A stretch of 64,000 bases of DNA from Coptis chinensis (taxonomy: Eukaryota > Streptophyta > Magnoliopsida > Ranunculales > Ranunculaceae): assembly GCA_015680905.1 (NCBI GenBank), contig CM027380.1, forward strand, positions 55,569,001 through 55,633,000, written 5' to 3'. Shown here piece by piece: positions 1 to 11,272 of this stretch. The notes beneath the pieces are model-generated. The model was not told the DNA's origin, searched no databases, and was given only the letters and a program-made list of their open reading frames with translations. The position numbers were made by a program, and so were the translations under genes. Numbering within the stretch: the stretch's first letter is position 1; every line of letters starts with the position of its first letter.

Positions 1-1080
1 CAAGTCATTGTAATTGGGATTTATATAATTTTTAGCCCTCTTGTGAGAAAACATGGGCATGCTTTTCCACCAAGGCTTTCGAGGAGGGCTTTGGTGCTAC
101 TCAAAGATAGCATTTTCATCTTTTTTTCTTTCGAGGTATATAACTTCATTCAATCTTTAATATATCGAACACGCATTTTAAAGTATACATTTTTGAAGAA
201 CCGATTGCCATCAACTTAACTTGATTGTGTATATTGGTTCGAAGTCATGGTTCAATATTGGACTTGTGCTTTAAATTTGGTTTCTTTGGATCCAACGGTC
301 TCAATCACCTCGTTTGCTATATGGTAAACTATTGATCCTTATTTGAACATTCCTTCACACAAAAAATGCACAACATGCATAAAGTAAGATTTGTTATTTG
401 TGCACTTATTTTTCATTTCTTTTTCTGTATCAGCCTAAATTACTTACATTTGGATCTCGTGTTTATGTTGGGAGTATGTACAGCAGCCAGGTTTGTTTGG
501 AACTACTAATTATGTACCTTATGACCTATTTATGTTGTGTCCAATTCTAGCTAGTTGTTTCGGCATTGTTCAATATGGAAGATGGGGCAATATGTGTGGA
601 TGGTATCAACTATACATTCTCTTATTCGTTGTCTTCAAAAATTTATCAAGCCATGACAAAGCTCACAAGTTTTAAGGTATGGAATCTTTTTATGCAAATT
701 GTTTTAATACTTTGCTTTTTAAGCTTCTTCATAGATCCTCGACAAAGAAGGTGCTATATGCGAACATGTGTTTGCCTACTTGACCTTTATAAAAGTCTTG
801 AACTTCCTCGTCTTTGTGTGGAAGTTGTGAAAGGGTTCATACTAACAAAGGATAAGTGAAGTGGTTGGTCACTGAACTGAATTTTGTTTTGATGTATTTA
901 ACAATGACTCGGTATACATTCTTTTGGTATATTTCAGTACTTTAGTTTAATTTGAATTGGGTCAAGTTTGTTAGATATTTCACTAGTTCATATGGTGGAA
1001 TTATCGACGTCTTCTAGCATGGAATTTGACCAAAATAACCAGCAGGAAGGCTGAATGTATGATTTGTAATTAAGTATTTT
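1..1080. other. AT-rich stretch without recognised gene
   Basis: I see no recognisable domain, RNA or terminal repeat here. Short open frames around 493-859 overlap in two frames and resemble nothing I know. The base composition fits intron or degraded repeat DNA. It could be a fragment of a gene lying upstream of the window. Confidence 0.5.
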
Positions 1081-1135
1081 CCTATCATTATAGGTGAACT
1101 ATATAAAATGGCAAATTAGGGGGCTAAAATACAAT

Positions 1136-1207
1136 GGATCCATAAGCTCGAAATGGAAGAGCGCTCAAATAATTGAGAGGTTGATGGTTCGAATCCATCT
1201 GGATCCA
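1136..1207 (+). pseudogene. tRNA-like sequence with shortened anticodon loop
   Basis: The 72 bases fold as a cloverleaf. The acceptor arms GGATCCA and TGGATCC pair perfectly, the D-stem is GCTC/GAGC, the variable region is AGGTT, and the T-arm is GATGG-TTCGAAT-CCATC with the usual TTCGA core. The anticodon stem CTCAA/TTGAG is perfect but closes a loop of only four bases (ATAA) instead of seven, so no anticodon can be assigned. The T-arm also matches a pol III B-box (GGTTCGAATCC). I infer a tRNA pseudogene or tRNA-derived sequence that lost three loop bases. The isotype is unknown. Confidence 0.55.
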
Positions 1208-1265
1208 ATTCATTTTTTATTTACTTATTTAATAATTTTAATATGTATTTGAATTTTTTTATTTT

Positions 1266-1535
1266 ATATTAACAAAAACAATAGCATTTTCTTAACGTTA
1301 TAGAAGTTTAATAGCATGAAAGAAATGCTATCGTTTTGAGGCAAAAACGCTATGGAATTTATAGCATTTTTAACAAACGCTATAAAATACGCTATCATTT
1401 TGATAGCATTTGTATCCAAAACGCTATCAAATTAATAGTGTTTTGTCTGAAAATGCTATCTTAAAAAGCATAGCATGGCCATAGATAGCGTTTTGTAAAT
1501 GCTATAAAGTCAAATTCATAGCGTTTTCTGTAGTG
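1266..1535. mobile_element. CACTA (En/Spm-type) transposon end with subterminal repeats
   Basis: About 270 bases are packed with short direct and inverted copies of a motif like ATAGCGTTTT / AACGCTAT. The stretch ends in TCTGTAGTG, the complement of the CACTACA terminus of plant CACTA elements. Dense subterminal repeats beside such a terminus are typical of the superfamily. The opposite CACTA terminus and a transposase are not found in the window, so this is one end of a deleted or non-autonomous copy. Confidence 0.65.
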
Positions 1536-1539
1536 CAGG

Positions 1540-2820
1540 TGTGGCATAATTTGTCATAGGATCAGGCACTAACTCTCCACTTGTATTGGAATTCTGTTGA
1601 GAGTATAATTGTTGTTTTAAGCTTGACTTGTCCGTGGAATACAACTTTGATTTCATCCAGCCGTTTCGTCTCCAATAATTGCCTTGAAAGTTATTACCAT
1701 CTTAGTTGGGCCTCTGAAATGAGTTCATATTATACTCTCCAACTAATGCATGTTGATAGTAACCAGGACATTCTAGAGTTGCATGGGAAGTGTTCGAAAA
1801 GACTTCGCAGTATCGGCTAGCTTGCATGACTAGGAGAGATTTAGCTTGAGACTTGTTGATCTTGGAAGGATTCATGGAGAACTGATTGAATTTCTTACTC
1901 AGAGTTTTAATGCTGGTGGCTAGGCTGGCAAATGTAGACTTCAGTTCTTGATCTGATTGTTCATGTGCTTTGTAACCAAATTGCTTTGGCTCCCCTTCCA
2001 TTCTAGTTACATCCTCATTGCTAGTAGTCTATTGTTGTGTTTCTTCAGCTAACTTACCAAGAAAGTTGTAAGTTTCCTCTCCATCCATTGATGTAAACTT
2101 GCCTTTGTGCATTGACTGTATCATATGGTTGTTCATCATCGAGAGTCCTCGATAGAAAAAATGAGCCAGTGTGCTCTTGTTGTATCCATGATGTGGACAC
2201 GAGACTAGCATATTGTTGAATCGCTCCCAACTATAATGATATTTTTCAGTCGCTTTTCCTTTGAAATTGCTGATAGCTTCCTGCATGGTATCAGTCTTCT
2301 GGGGTGGTGGGTAAAACTTGTTCATAAACTTCGTTCTTAACTTCTCCCAGTTGTCTATTGAATTGATTGGTTATGTAGTTAACCATTCGGAGGCTTTACC
2401 TTCAAGTGAGAGCGGAAAAAGAATCAAGTTAATACTCTCATATTTGATATTCTGGTTCTTGAAAGTTCTGAGGACTGATAGAAATTTGTTCATGTGAACA
2501 TATGGGTGAACATTGTTTGAACTATTGAACTTTGGAAGAATAGAGATTACTGATGCTCTAAGTTCAAACTGGTTAGATTTTGTCTCTGGAAAAACAATAC
2601 TACTGGGTGGGTCTCCAATGATTGGTGAATAGAAATCGCTCAGCTTCTTCCTCTGCTGTGCTTGCATGGGTGGGATAGCTTCAGGATTATTCAGGTCCAC
2701 AACACCTCCATCATTGCGTGCGGCTATGGTATCAATCTTGTCTAGTATTCTTGTGAGTCGGTTGTTAAACCTTGTCTACTGTTGTGTTCTTACTGGACGA
2801 CGATTGGGATGACGGGGCAT
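1540..2820 (-). pseudogene. Athila-like Ty3/gypsy gag (element A), disrupted
   Basis: Read on the minus strand, a protein starts MPRHPNRRP at 2820 and continues through several open pieces (2700-2371, 2325-2029, 2001-1702) interrupted by stops and frame changes. The middle carries retrotransposon gag-type segments (SEWLTT, then YSWERFNNMLVSCPHHG). A degenerate zinc knuckle near 1790 reads C-x2-F-x4-H-x4-C, so its second cysteine has become phenylalanine. The gag follows its own LTR and primer site at 3402-4960 in the expected order. Gag would form the particle that packages element RNA. This copy cannot encode it intact and is cut off near the CACTA end at 1535. Confidence 0.8.
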
Positions 2821-3421
2821 ACATTATAAAATGGTATGCGAAGATGATGAAAAACTATCCTACTATGCTTGAATGCAATTAAACTAATATGCAACTATTC
2901 TAAGTTATACTAAAATGCAATTATAATAATTTTTTGGATTTTTTTTAAAAAATAAATAAAAAAATAAAAAATAAAACTACTTTCCTTCAACTGGGTTGGG
3001 CTTTGCAGCTAGTATCTTGCCCGTTGTCTAAAGCTATCTCTTCTAGGGTTATGGTGAATCACTTGGATTGCTTAAATACCACGGCCCACAGACAATAGTC
3101 CGTTTGTCAAGATTCAGACAAGAAACACTAGAGTTTCATGTTTCACTATGTTGGCTTGCAACTTCAATTGTTGAAAAGGTCTTAAATGCAATTATACTAG
3201 AAAGCAATAAAACTAAACTACGATGCAACTATACTAAGAATGAAATAAAAAGAATGAAGATTCGACTAACCTGGATGGTAGATCTTGTTCCGAGATGTCC
3301 TTCAAGCTTCTCTCTTTCTCAAAAGGATGGATGATATGGCTAAAATTACCTCAAGATCTAAAGTTCTAATCTTGAAAGAAAACGTTAAACATAAACAACT
3401 TAAAATAGCAGCGGCGCCATT
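2821..3421 (-). other. Leader and primer-binding site of element A
   Basis: On the minus strand TGGCGCCGCTGCTATTTT (3402-3419) begins two bases after the LTR end. TGGCGCC is the usual start of Athila/Tat primer sites, which are complementary to the 3' end of tRNA-Asp. The homology stops after about ten bases. The rest is AT-rich untranslated leader with a long A/T run near 2935-2975. Confidence 0.65.
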
Positions 3422-4960
3422 TGACACGCGCTCCTCTTGTGTGTAAGAGATGGTATATGGATGATGGTCGTTGAACAAAACAGAAGCGTATCAAAACCTA
3501 ATTATCCCTCAATGAGTAAATGATGAGTAGGATATTGTTCCACTTTTAAATGTATGTTATGTGAAGGACAGGACTGGAGAAGGGGTTTGAGGGATTAAAA
3601 ACTATGATTATAGATTTTGTAGATTCTAATGCTAATCTAAACTAAACTAAATAAACTATTGAGAATTTATAAGAGAGGGAATTCAAGAGATTAAAATCCA
3701 CCGATACCTTTGATTTGTGACCTTTTGCTTCATGGTTATTCTCACAAGTAGACTACAATTAGGCAATCGAGCGAGTGTCGATGCCCTCTTGGATGAAACA
3801 TCATTAACGAATAACTCTACTTAAGGTTGTTCCTATGTTTATGCTATTAATATCTTCTTTCCTTTTATATAAGCTTGGACAACTATTCAATGAATCACCA
3901 TCTAAGACAAACATAATGAATACTTCCTTTACTCTAAAACACTATACAACTATAAGAAAAGTAGAGAATAATAGTATAATATTCAATTACAAGAAATAAA
4001 ACCCTATTCTAGCGTTATATTCAATTGCAATAAATAAAAGTATGTCACTAGCAAATATTCAATTGCAATAAATTAAGCCTTAAACTAGCATGATATTCAA
4101 TTGTAATAAATAAAAACCTTAATCTATACTTCCATCTCTTGGTCTGGGTAATGAAACTAATAACTAAAAACATAAAAAACTAACCTGATTGGAGAATACC
4201 ATGAACCAGAAGAATCAACGAACCCTAATCACCGACTTCATCTTCTCCCTTGAAGGAGAAGATTAGCCTTCCATAAAGAAAGAATAACATGAAGAACGAG
4301 AAGAAAAGTCATAAGACTAGAAAGACTAATTTATTAAGACTCAACTAGTTAAAACCGAATCTTTTATTATTAATCTCTCTCTGCCTCAAGTTTTGGAGAC
4401 AAGAATGTAAGTGAATTGGCAAGTTTCATGAGGCACTTAGGTCCTCTATTTATAGGGGTTACAATAAGTTTTAGAAGCATCCCAAATCGTGGTTTGTTTC
4501 CTAATACAAATCAACTTCTTTGAGAGTCCAACTTCGTTTCCAAAACTGTGAAAGAAGTGGCTATAGTGTCGGTTCATGCGTCTGGATGCACGATCCTTGC
4601 GTCCCAGACGTGAGGGTCTATTTTTCTCTCTTGCTCCATCCTTCTTTCCTCTTTTATGGGCTTTGGTCTAAGCAACGAATCCTTTCACCTTGGGCTTCCA
4701 AATATGTTTTAAAATAGGTCAAAGTCACATCTTTCATAGCTTCAATTCCTTGGCTTTCTCTATGATTGTCCACGGGCTTCGCATATGATCCTTAATGCTC
4801 CGAATTGCTCCGTTTTACCCCTTTTTCTCTAATATTCTACAAAACTCTCTTTTTCATCTGTAGAATCATAAAACATAACTTACAAGCACTATTAGTTCAC
4901 TAAGATGGCTAAACAAGAGGTATAATCGAGGGTTAAAATGCACTTTTTGAGCACTTATCA
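3422..4960 (-). repeat. 5' LTR of Athila-like element A
   Basis: The minus-strand LTR starts TGATAAGTGCTC at 4960 and ends TGTCA at 3422, about 1.54 kb, immediately before the primer site. It resembles in layout the LTRs starting at 6541, 49095 and 51743 (TGATAA start and similar R-U5 text). Its start lies directly against an interrupted gag reading frame of element B, so it marks an insertion junction. The partner 3' LTR is not in the window. Confidence 0.75.
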
Positions 4961-5230
4961 ATGCTGATAAGGCTTCTCATGGTCTAACCCATAAAAAACT
5001 GATAACAAATTAAATATATTTGGGGGAATTAGAAAATCCCCCACTGGGTCTACAAGAACAATGCATGACTTAGGGCTATGAATAAAGACTTTGTAAAAGT
5101 TAGAGAGAGGAGTCTCTGTTACGTTAGCCATTAATGCAGGTGTAGTGTGTGATATTCTAGATAGGCATGTGTGTTGGCATTTACGATAAATAACAGAAGA
5201 TCGTTTACTCTTACCGGACCTTAATCTCAT
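4961..5230 (-). pseudogene. Athila-like gag N-terminus (element B), cut by element A
   Basis: A 90-codon minus-strand frame starts MRLRSGKSKRSS and contains ETPLSNFYKVFIHSPKSCIV and NIFNLLSVFYGLDHEKPYQH. Both segments are closely matched by the plus-strand gag at 53728-54474. The frame ends where the TGATAAGTGC start of the element A LTR begins, so element A inserted into this gag. The C-terminal half is absent from the window. The assignment as gag rests on the fuller copy at 53.7 kb. Confidence 0.75.
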
Positions 5231-5773
5231 GCAAGGCTAAGGCCAATATGAATACAAACCACTAACAGCAGTCAAACAAGCCTGATATGCTAGAATGAAA
5301 AATCCTCTAATAGAAAAAGACGAAGAGTGAAGGAAAGAGTACCTGAAGGCCTCCTTGCTTCGCGTATGAATAACGTCTTGTATATACAATCCCAGTGTAT
5401 TTAAAAAGTTGAAAACACTGAATAGGAAAAATAATTTGAACAAAATGAGAGTTTGTAACTCACTTGTGAAAATCAGGCTGTCTTCAGAAGGGCCGCGGGT
5501 GCGCTTGGAAATAGGCTTATAAAGGTGCGGAGACGCTTAAGTTATTCTTTCGAAAAAGAAAATTTCCAATAACTTGAGGGCGGGCACACTTCCAAAATAG
5601 AGTACTTAGGGCGCGTGCGCGCTTAAGGTACTTCTTCGAAAAAAAATATTTTGAACAAAACAAACTTAGTTAGAACCAAACAATTGGGTGAGTGGGTTTA
5701 ATGGGATTTTGGTAAGATCGAAAACACTACGGGAAACAAATTTAAACACAATTAAGATAGCAGCGGCTCCATT
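5231..5773 (-). other. Leader and mutated primer-binding site of element B
   Basis: Minus-strand TGGAGCCGCTGCTATCTT at 5754-5771 follows the LTR end by two bases. It differs from the TGGCGCC consensus by one base. The leader up to the gag start has no recognised gene. Confidence 0.55.
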
Positions 5774-6541
5774 TGATAAACGTAAAAACAATCGTTTTAC
5801 CTAATCTTAACTAATTATGCTAGGAATAAGAAAACGCATGAATTTACTCTATGATCAAAGTTCTACTCTCTTTTATCATGCAATATGTGGAGTAGAGAAT
5901 TCGTTCCACTCCTAGTTGTTTAGACATTAAGTTTCGATAGTTTTAACAATTCTAATAATATCAATGAGAGTAATGGATTATAATTATACTAATATGATAA
6001 AAATAACTAATTTCGAAGGTTTAATATGAAGTAATTTCTAGTTTATACTAAAGCAATCCCAAAACCTAATTACTTAAGTCCAAAAAGGGTCTCTGTTAGA
6101 AATTACTGCAATAGCCTTTTCATCCACTTTTACTACTTTGATTTGATTAAGACCTAGAACATTAGAAAGAGGATTCCGAGCCGGTCGTTTTGACATATGG
6201 CAGGCCCAATTCCGAGGTCTGAGTCCAAAGATACGGCCTGTGGAAGTTCTGTTGACTTTTTTGCTCTATTTCTGCCCACATTGACTTTGACTTTTCAGCT
6301 TTGACCGGGCTTTAAAAAGGCTTTTTCTCTTTGAATCTTGGCCTTTAGTCATAGAACTTCTTAGCAACCAAGTTTTGCTCCTTTCTCTTGCAAAAGTGAC
6401 ATATTTTTTTCACATATTTGACTACAATGCCTGTAATACACAAAAGCACGTAAACAGTACTAACTCTTATTTATTATAAACATAATTGGTCTAAGTGTAA
6501 TATTATTAAGGGGTTAAAAGTACAATTTTGGGCTCTTATCA
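5774..6541 (-). repeat. 5' LTR of Athila-like element B
   Basis: On the minus strand it starts TGATAAGAGCCC at 6541 and ends TCA at 5774 (768 bp). A block around 6180-6320 matches the LTRs at 49.4 kb and 52.0 kb (for example GTATCTTTGGACTCAGACCT). It is about half the length of related LTRs here, so it is probably internally deleted or a shorter subfamily. Its outer end interrupts a copia RNase H frame after GGNLVTW. Confidence 0.7.
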
Positions 6542-6726
6542 CCATGTAACAAGATTCCCACCAACAAAGGTACAATACCCAGAAGTAGAACGACGATCAG
6601 TATGACTACTAGCCTAGTCAGCATTAGAATATCAAATAATAGACAGGGACTGTGAACGTTTGTACAGTAGACCTTGACTTGGAGAACCTTTCAAATACCT
6701 TAGAACTCGAATAACAGCCTCCCAGT
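6542..6726 (-). pseudogene. Ty1/copia RT/RNase H fragment (proximal part)
   Basis: The minus strand encodes AVIRVLRYLKGSPSQGLLYK, a degenerate spacer with two stops, then DRRSTSGYCTFVGGNLVTW. This is the characteristic RT-to-RNase H junction of Ty1/copia polyproteins. It is split from its upstream half (15419-15512) by the element at 6727-15418 and is ended by the element B LTR at 6541. It is therefore the oldest layer here. It is non-functional. Confidence 0.85.
6722..6726. other. Target-site duplication, left copy (CCAGT)
   Basis: CCAGT lies directly before the TG of the LTR at 6727 and is repeated directly after the CA at 15418. A 5-bp duplication is typical of LTR-retrotransposon integration. 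Confidence 0.85.
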
Positions 6727-7649
6727 TGATCAGTCCCCAAATGTGCGTTTAACAACCTTTACAATGCTTCAAATATGCCCTTCTTATGCTTAATGAACAG
6801 ACAACTCATAGCTTTTGCTACCTTTTGCAGGATACATGCCATTTATGACTTATACTCCTAATACATGCATTTTAGCACAAAAAGGAGTGCTATTGCTGCT
6901 GCTTAGGAAGATTCAAGCTTAGGAGGAAAAGTGCCAAAAAGTCAAGGTCAAAGTCAACGGTCAACAGTTAGGAATTCAAAACTAAAAGATGGAAGATCAT
7001 GTCCTTAACTCAAAAGAACAAAGATTATGTCCTCAACTCAAAAGTGGGCATCTTTAGCAAGCTTGTTCAAGAAGATACCTAAAGCATAAAGCAACCCTAA
7101 TGAGGTGTCTTATTTCTAAAGGATGAGGGCAAAGTTGTAAAATATAAAAGGTGTAGTATATATTATATAAGCCAAAGTGAGAGGAGAGAGAACTTACCCT
7201 AGAATTAATCTTTGGTCATTAGGAGTAGTTTAATATGTTTTAATTAATAGCTTAAGTGTTATTTACTTTGTTTTCCATTTTCATGTTCTTCAATCTTTAG
7301 TTAATGAATCAAGTTCTTATTTGTCTTCAATACAAAGTTTTCAATCTTGTTTCCACTACTCTTATCTCATTACATCTTTCTAATCTTGCATTCACAACCC
7401 CAACACAAGTTCACTCATTTGACAAGTTCAAATGAGTGTTACTTTGTGACTAAGCAATACAAACTTCTTCCCACACTTGTTTTCATATTAACAATCTTAA
7501 AAGTCTAGTTTTCAAGTTCCCCATTAAGCAACCCATAGTTTGATTAGAAAAGCTTAGAGAGTGAGAGTTTCCATCATCAAAACCATCTTTCTTTGCATAG
7601 ATTTAAGATGAACAACACAACCTAAACCACTACTATCTACCACACTTCA
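6727..7649 (+). repeat. 5' LTR of element D
   Basis: It starts TGATCAGTCC and ends CACTTCA. It aligns along its whole length with 14501-15418, from CCCCAAATGTGCG to CTACCACACTTCA. One clear indel is an extra TATATTA near 7150. A TATATAAG box-like stretch at about 7162-7170 may be the promoter TATA. Confidence 0.85.
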
Positions 7650-7651
7650 AA

Positions 7652-7722
7652 TGGTTGCTGGGATACTAACTCGGGTCACCCGCGTGACAGGCGGGAATAC
7701 TCACCACTATACCAAGAGTGAT
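7652..7722 (-). other. tRNA-Asp(GUC)-like sequence at the primer-binding site
   Basis: Two bases after the LTR the plus strand begins TGGTTGC. The complementary strand over about 70 bases reads as plant tRNA-Asp: a D-arm like GGTATAGTGGTGAGTATTCC, then a perfect anticodon arm CCCGC-CTGTCAC-GCGGG with anticodon GTC, then GTGACCCGAGTT. The T-stem and acceptor end are degraded, and the terminal CGCC of a normal tRNA-Asp primer site is missing. Athila-type elements are primed by tRNA-Asp but usually match only about 18 bases. Here the match runs through nearly the whole tRNA, so I infer a copied primer tRNA. A functional tRNA gene is unlikely. Confidence 0.7.
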
Positions 7723-7922
7723 ATTCTTGGTGGCACACCATCTGGTGAAGTGGAAATCTTCCTTCTTGACGCGTGTAGAGCCAAAGTCCTAGATTTTTGC
7801 CCACTGTTCTATTCGAACAGGGCATAGTATATAATCTACATACATTGTATGCAAACTTTTCAAAAACTTTAAGGTCACAAATGAATTTCTACAGATTGTG
7901 CATCATTCTTATTTGAGCATTC

Positions 7923-8282
7923 ATGGATTACCAATATATGGAACAACCATTATGGGATTACAATGCAAACACAGAACCATGTTCTTGTTGTGGTAGTTCA
8001 TATCATTGGGCGTCTCAATGCACATCATATGCCGAGGTTGAGTATACTATAACAATTTTGAATCTCAATTTTCAAACTTTCGTAGTACCTAATACACCCC
8101 AGAGTTTTCTAATCATGCAAACAATTCATGGAGTTCCATCACAGATAGTCAACCACCATTCATGTATCCATATGGTAAGTCAGAGTGTGGTTTCACCCAA
8201 AGCCCATTACCATTCACATCACCATCCATATCTAATTCATGTCCCACTCCACTATCTATCACAGACCAACTTTACCAAGTAA
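7923..8282 (+). CDS. Zinc-knuckle ORF of element D (gag C-terminus-like)
   Basis: A 119-codon frame starts MDYQYMEQPLWDY. It has a textbook C-x2-C-x4-H-x4-C knuckle, CSCCGSSYHWASQC, at about residues 21-34. Gag nucleocapsid segments of Athila-like elements carry such a knuckle (compare CNFCLSPEHPDSYC at 54.66 kb). The last third overlaps the start of the next ORF in another frame, so the true junction is probably a frameshift. There is no gag core upstream between the LTR and this ORF, so the gag is truncated. Its role would be binding element RNA. Confidence 0.5.
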   Translation: MDYQYMEQPLWDYNANTEPCSCCGSSYHWASQCTSYAEVEYTITILNLNFQTFVVPNTPQSFLIMQTIHGVPSQIVNHHSCIHMVSQSVVSPKAHYHSHHHPYLIHVPLHYLSQTNFTK

Positions 8283-9226
8283 TGGCCGAGCAAACAATTC
8301 AAGTACAACAAATAGCAAAGTCCTTCTGTTCTCTCAAATACATTTCAATCAATACCACATCTGAGATTAATGTTCTTTCCACCAGTCCAAAAACCAACCA
8401 ACAAGAGAAACAAGGTGTTGCTATAACAAAACCAATTGCTAAAGTCCATCTTGATATTTATGACCAATTAAAACCCTATCACCATCCACTTGACTATCGT
8501 GTGAATTCTAGTTCTTATAATGATTACATGCCTAAAGTTACAGTTTCTCCCTTTTATCTTCGTACACCCATGGATGAGAACACTCCGGCAGAAGAAAATC
8601 TAGAACATGTGTTTGAAAATGACTCGACACACTTGGACAATGACAAAGAGGACAAAGAAATTCAAGTGTCTGGAGAAGAGGATATAAATTATATAGTGAA
8701 AAGTGGATCTAATTTTAGTTTATCCATTAAATATTTATCGATGGAACAAATTTATGACATCCTTAATATTGCCGATTTGAACCACAAATTTATGGAAACG
8801 CTAAAGCCAGATGAAGTGTCCTCTGAGTCCTCGAGATCATATGAAGAACCACCACCCGACCATCATTCTCCCGAGTTAACACCTCTCGAAAGCCAACCTC
8901 CATTCATAGAAAATCCACCAAATTCTGAGGACTGCACCATTAAACCATTTCAAAGAAATCTCAAGCTCGCACTTAAGCCAATTGCCTTTGAAATCCTTCA
9001 TAATTTTCTAAACCTTCCCAGTAAAGAACCTTTGCCCAACATACAAACTCCCGAGACTATCATTCTAGTTGAGAAGAGCCCCGCATTGATTGAAGTGCTA
9101 GAAAAAGAGGAAATAGAATCTAAGGTGGAATATGAGTTCTTGAGAGCATACGATGATCCATTTATTCAAGTGGTTGAAAAACCCAGTTTGCCATATGTCA
9201 CATCATCTAAGCCTCATGAAGAATAA
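8162..9226 (+). CDS. 354-codon open frame of element D, unknown function
   Basis: The longest uninterrupted frame in the window starts MYPYGKSECGF and ends TSSKPHEE. It begins in another frame inside the zinc-knuckle ORF. It is hydrophilic and rich in Ser, Pro and Glu. It has an acidic central block (residues about 140-175, e.g. DNDKEDKEIQVSGEEDINY), a proline-rich stretch (about 223-250) and an acidic C-terminal part. I see no catalytic motif or membrane segment. Its position after the knuckle matches the linker between gag and protease in gypsy elements, so it may be the gag-pol spacer left after loss of pol. An independent function is possible but unsupported. Confidence 0.5.
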   Translation: MYPYGKSECGFTQSPLPFTSPSISNSCPTPLSITDQLYQVMAEQTIQVQQIAKSFCSLKYISINTTSEINVLSTSPKTNQQEKQGVAITKPIAKVHLDIYDQLKPYHHPLDYRVNSSSYNDYMPKVTVSPFYLRTPMDENTPAEENLEHVFENDSTHLDNDKEDKEIQVSGEEDINYIVKSGSNFSLSIKYLSMEQIYDILNIADLNHKFMETLKPDEVSSESSRSYEEPPPDHHSPELTPLESQPPFIENPPNSEDCTIKPFQRNLKLALKPIAFEILHNFLNLPSKEPLPNIQTPETIILVEKSPALIEVLEKEEIESKVEYEFLRAYDDPFIQVVEKPSLPYVTSSKPHEE

Positions 9227-11270
9227 CTACTACCACACTCACACACTCTTGGACAATTCAAACATGATGAGTTGTTGCATAAATTCCATGATACATTACA
9301 TAAGCTTTCTCTTATCATTTTGCATCTTACATTCCACATACATTATATCATTCTATTTGGGGATAAATGCTCTACTATGTTTTTCTGTATTAATCCTCAA
9401 TTTTTTAGGCTATTAGTATATAGATAATAATGTATCATCCTTCTTATGCATAGTCTTGGAAAATCTGACTTAAAATGACCCCATACCCCATATATAGTCT
9501 CTACTATATAAGATCCTATCTATGAGGATTAAATCCTCCTTTCCATGATGTATTTCCAATCCATTAATTCTCTTATATTTGCTTTAATGGAAGACATCAT
9601 AAAAGGTAATCGGATTACTCCACTTGGAGCGTGTGGTTGTAAGTGTTAGAGCCTTGAGTCCACGTATACCTTGCATATTCCTTGTTAGCACTTTTACTCG
9701 TAGTTTGAGTAGTGTACCTCTATGGAGCAAGTATACATTTTTTATTTCTTTATTTTACATTCTTTTTAAAATAGTTTTCTTTTCCTGTAATTTACTTTAC
9801 ATTTCCTGCTTTTTGTTATTTCTCAGTTTTCTGTCTTATATAAGCTGCTTTATGTTATTTCCTAGTTTTCTGTCTTACATAAGTTATTTCATTCAATCTT
9901 CACATTTGACGCTTGAGTAGTCTTTCCTCTATAAAGAAGAGATGTGAAACAAAGTAGAGGTGAGATGGTGATTGAGTGGAGGTGTCTTATGGTTGCCTTT
10001 CATGGTTATTTAGCATGCTTTGTCTTATATAGGCATGCCAAACCATGGGATGGTTGGCAATTGGAGCCCTTTTAATTCAATTTTTTTCTTTTTTTGTGGG
10101 CAGTTTCTAGTTATTTCAAGTTTCGTCTTACAATCTAGTTGGAATGGCTTTAACAAGGGCTAACTAGAGAATAGGAGAGAAGAGACTATATTATCTAGAA
10201 ATAGAGCTAGTCCTCTTCACTAGATTTGCCTACTTGCAAAACAAGAGGTGGAAGATCTAGGGAGGCCAAACTATGGGATGGTTCGCAATTTGAGTCACCT
10301 AAATTCAAAAATTATTTTCCTTATATTGGGTGGATCACTCTCCTCATAGTGATTTTTCTTAGTAGTTTTCTTTTTTTTTATGTTATTTTTTTTTCAAAAG
10401 ATAAGCTAGGGTTTAGGATGACCCTCACCTGCATTATGTTATTGTTATTGTTTATGTTATTGTTTTATTGTTTTAAGTAATTTAGGGACACAAACCCAAA
10501 AAGCCAAAAAGAAAGACCCTTCTCTCACCCTTTCATAAATGTTGTTTTCTCTATTCTATTAATGCAAAATTATTGATACATCAATAGTTATTTGATTTTT
10601 AAAAAACAAAATGGGCAATGGATTCTACATAGACTAATCCCTTGAACAACATAATCTAGGGGCGGTTTGAGATTAGTTTTGCTTATTAAGGGTAGCTTAT
10701 ATCATCGCACTATTCGCACGAGTCAGGACATTCCATGTCTTATGCAGTAAATCCCCAAACTCGCGTAGCTGAAACTCTGTCTGTCTAGATTGGGTTTGCC
10801 CCATAACCGACATGAAAGTTGCCTGAGATTTCCTATTATGGTTTGTTTTTAAAAAATTAGCGTTTAGAATCATAGCTTCTGAGTACGAGTATCTTAAAAA
10901 CATCTCTCCATAGTTTTCAAAACTAGAGGATATAAAAATGAAAATTATACTCCCGGGAGTAACCAAAATGATACCGGATTCACCTATAATTTTATCTTAT
11001 TGTCAAAAGCTCTATATGGTTAAAGATATCTTTTGCTTGAGAAAACCAACTAAAAAAAAAGAAAAAAAAAGAAATGAGGCGTCTCCAAATAAGAATTAAT
11101 CAAATAGAGTAACCTAAAGTGATACTATTCTCTGTTTAATTCTATCTTTTGCCTCCACCTCTCTATTTTGTCTCGAGAATCTGAAGTTAAAAGACTCAAA
11201 ATTGTACAAAATTTTCAGCTGCCAAAAATTGCAAAAATTTCTTTTCTCCCCCCTTTTCTAAAAACCTTTC
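9227..11270 (+). other. Noncoding interior of element D
   Basis: This part has no convincing gene. Around 9450-9720, phrases such as AGTCTTGG..AATCTGACTT and CCTCTATGGAG recur at 59580-59720 in the Athila-like element, showing common origin. Two related blocks around 10035-10095 and 10260-10320 share GGGATGGTT.GCAATT, a small internal duplication. The many T-rich short frames are not coding in appearance. Confidence 0.5.
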
Positions 11271-11272
11271 AA

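Noticed and set aside
9624-9920. Open frame with hydrophobic Phe/Leu-rich repeats, possible membrane protein
   Set aside because: It arises from T-rich noncoding DNA shared in part with the Athila post-pol spacer, with no coding support.
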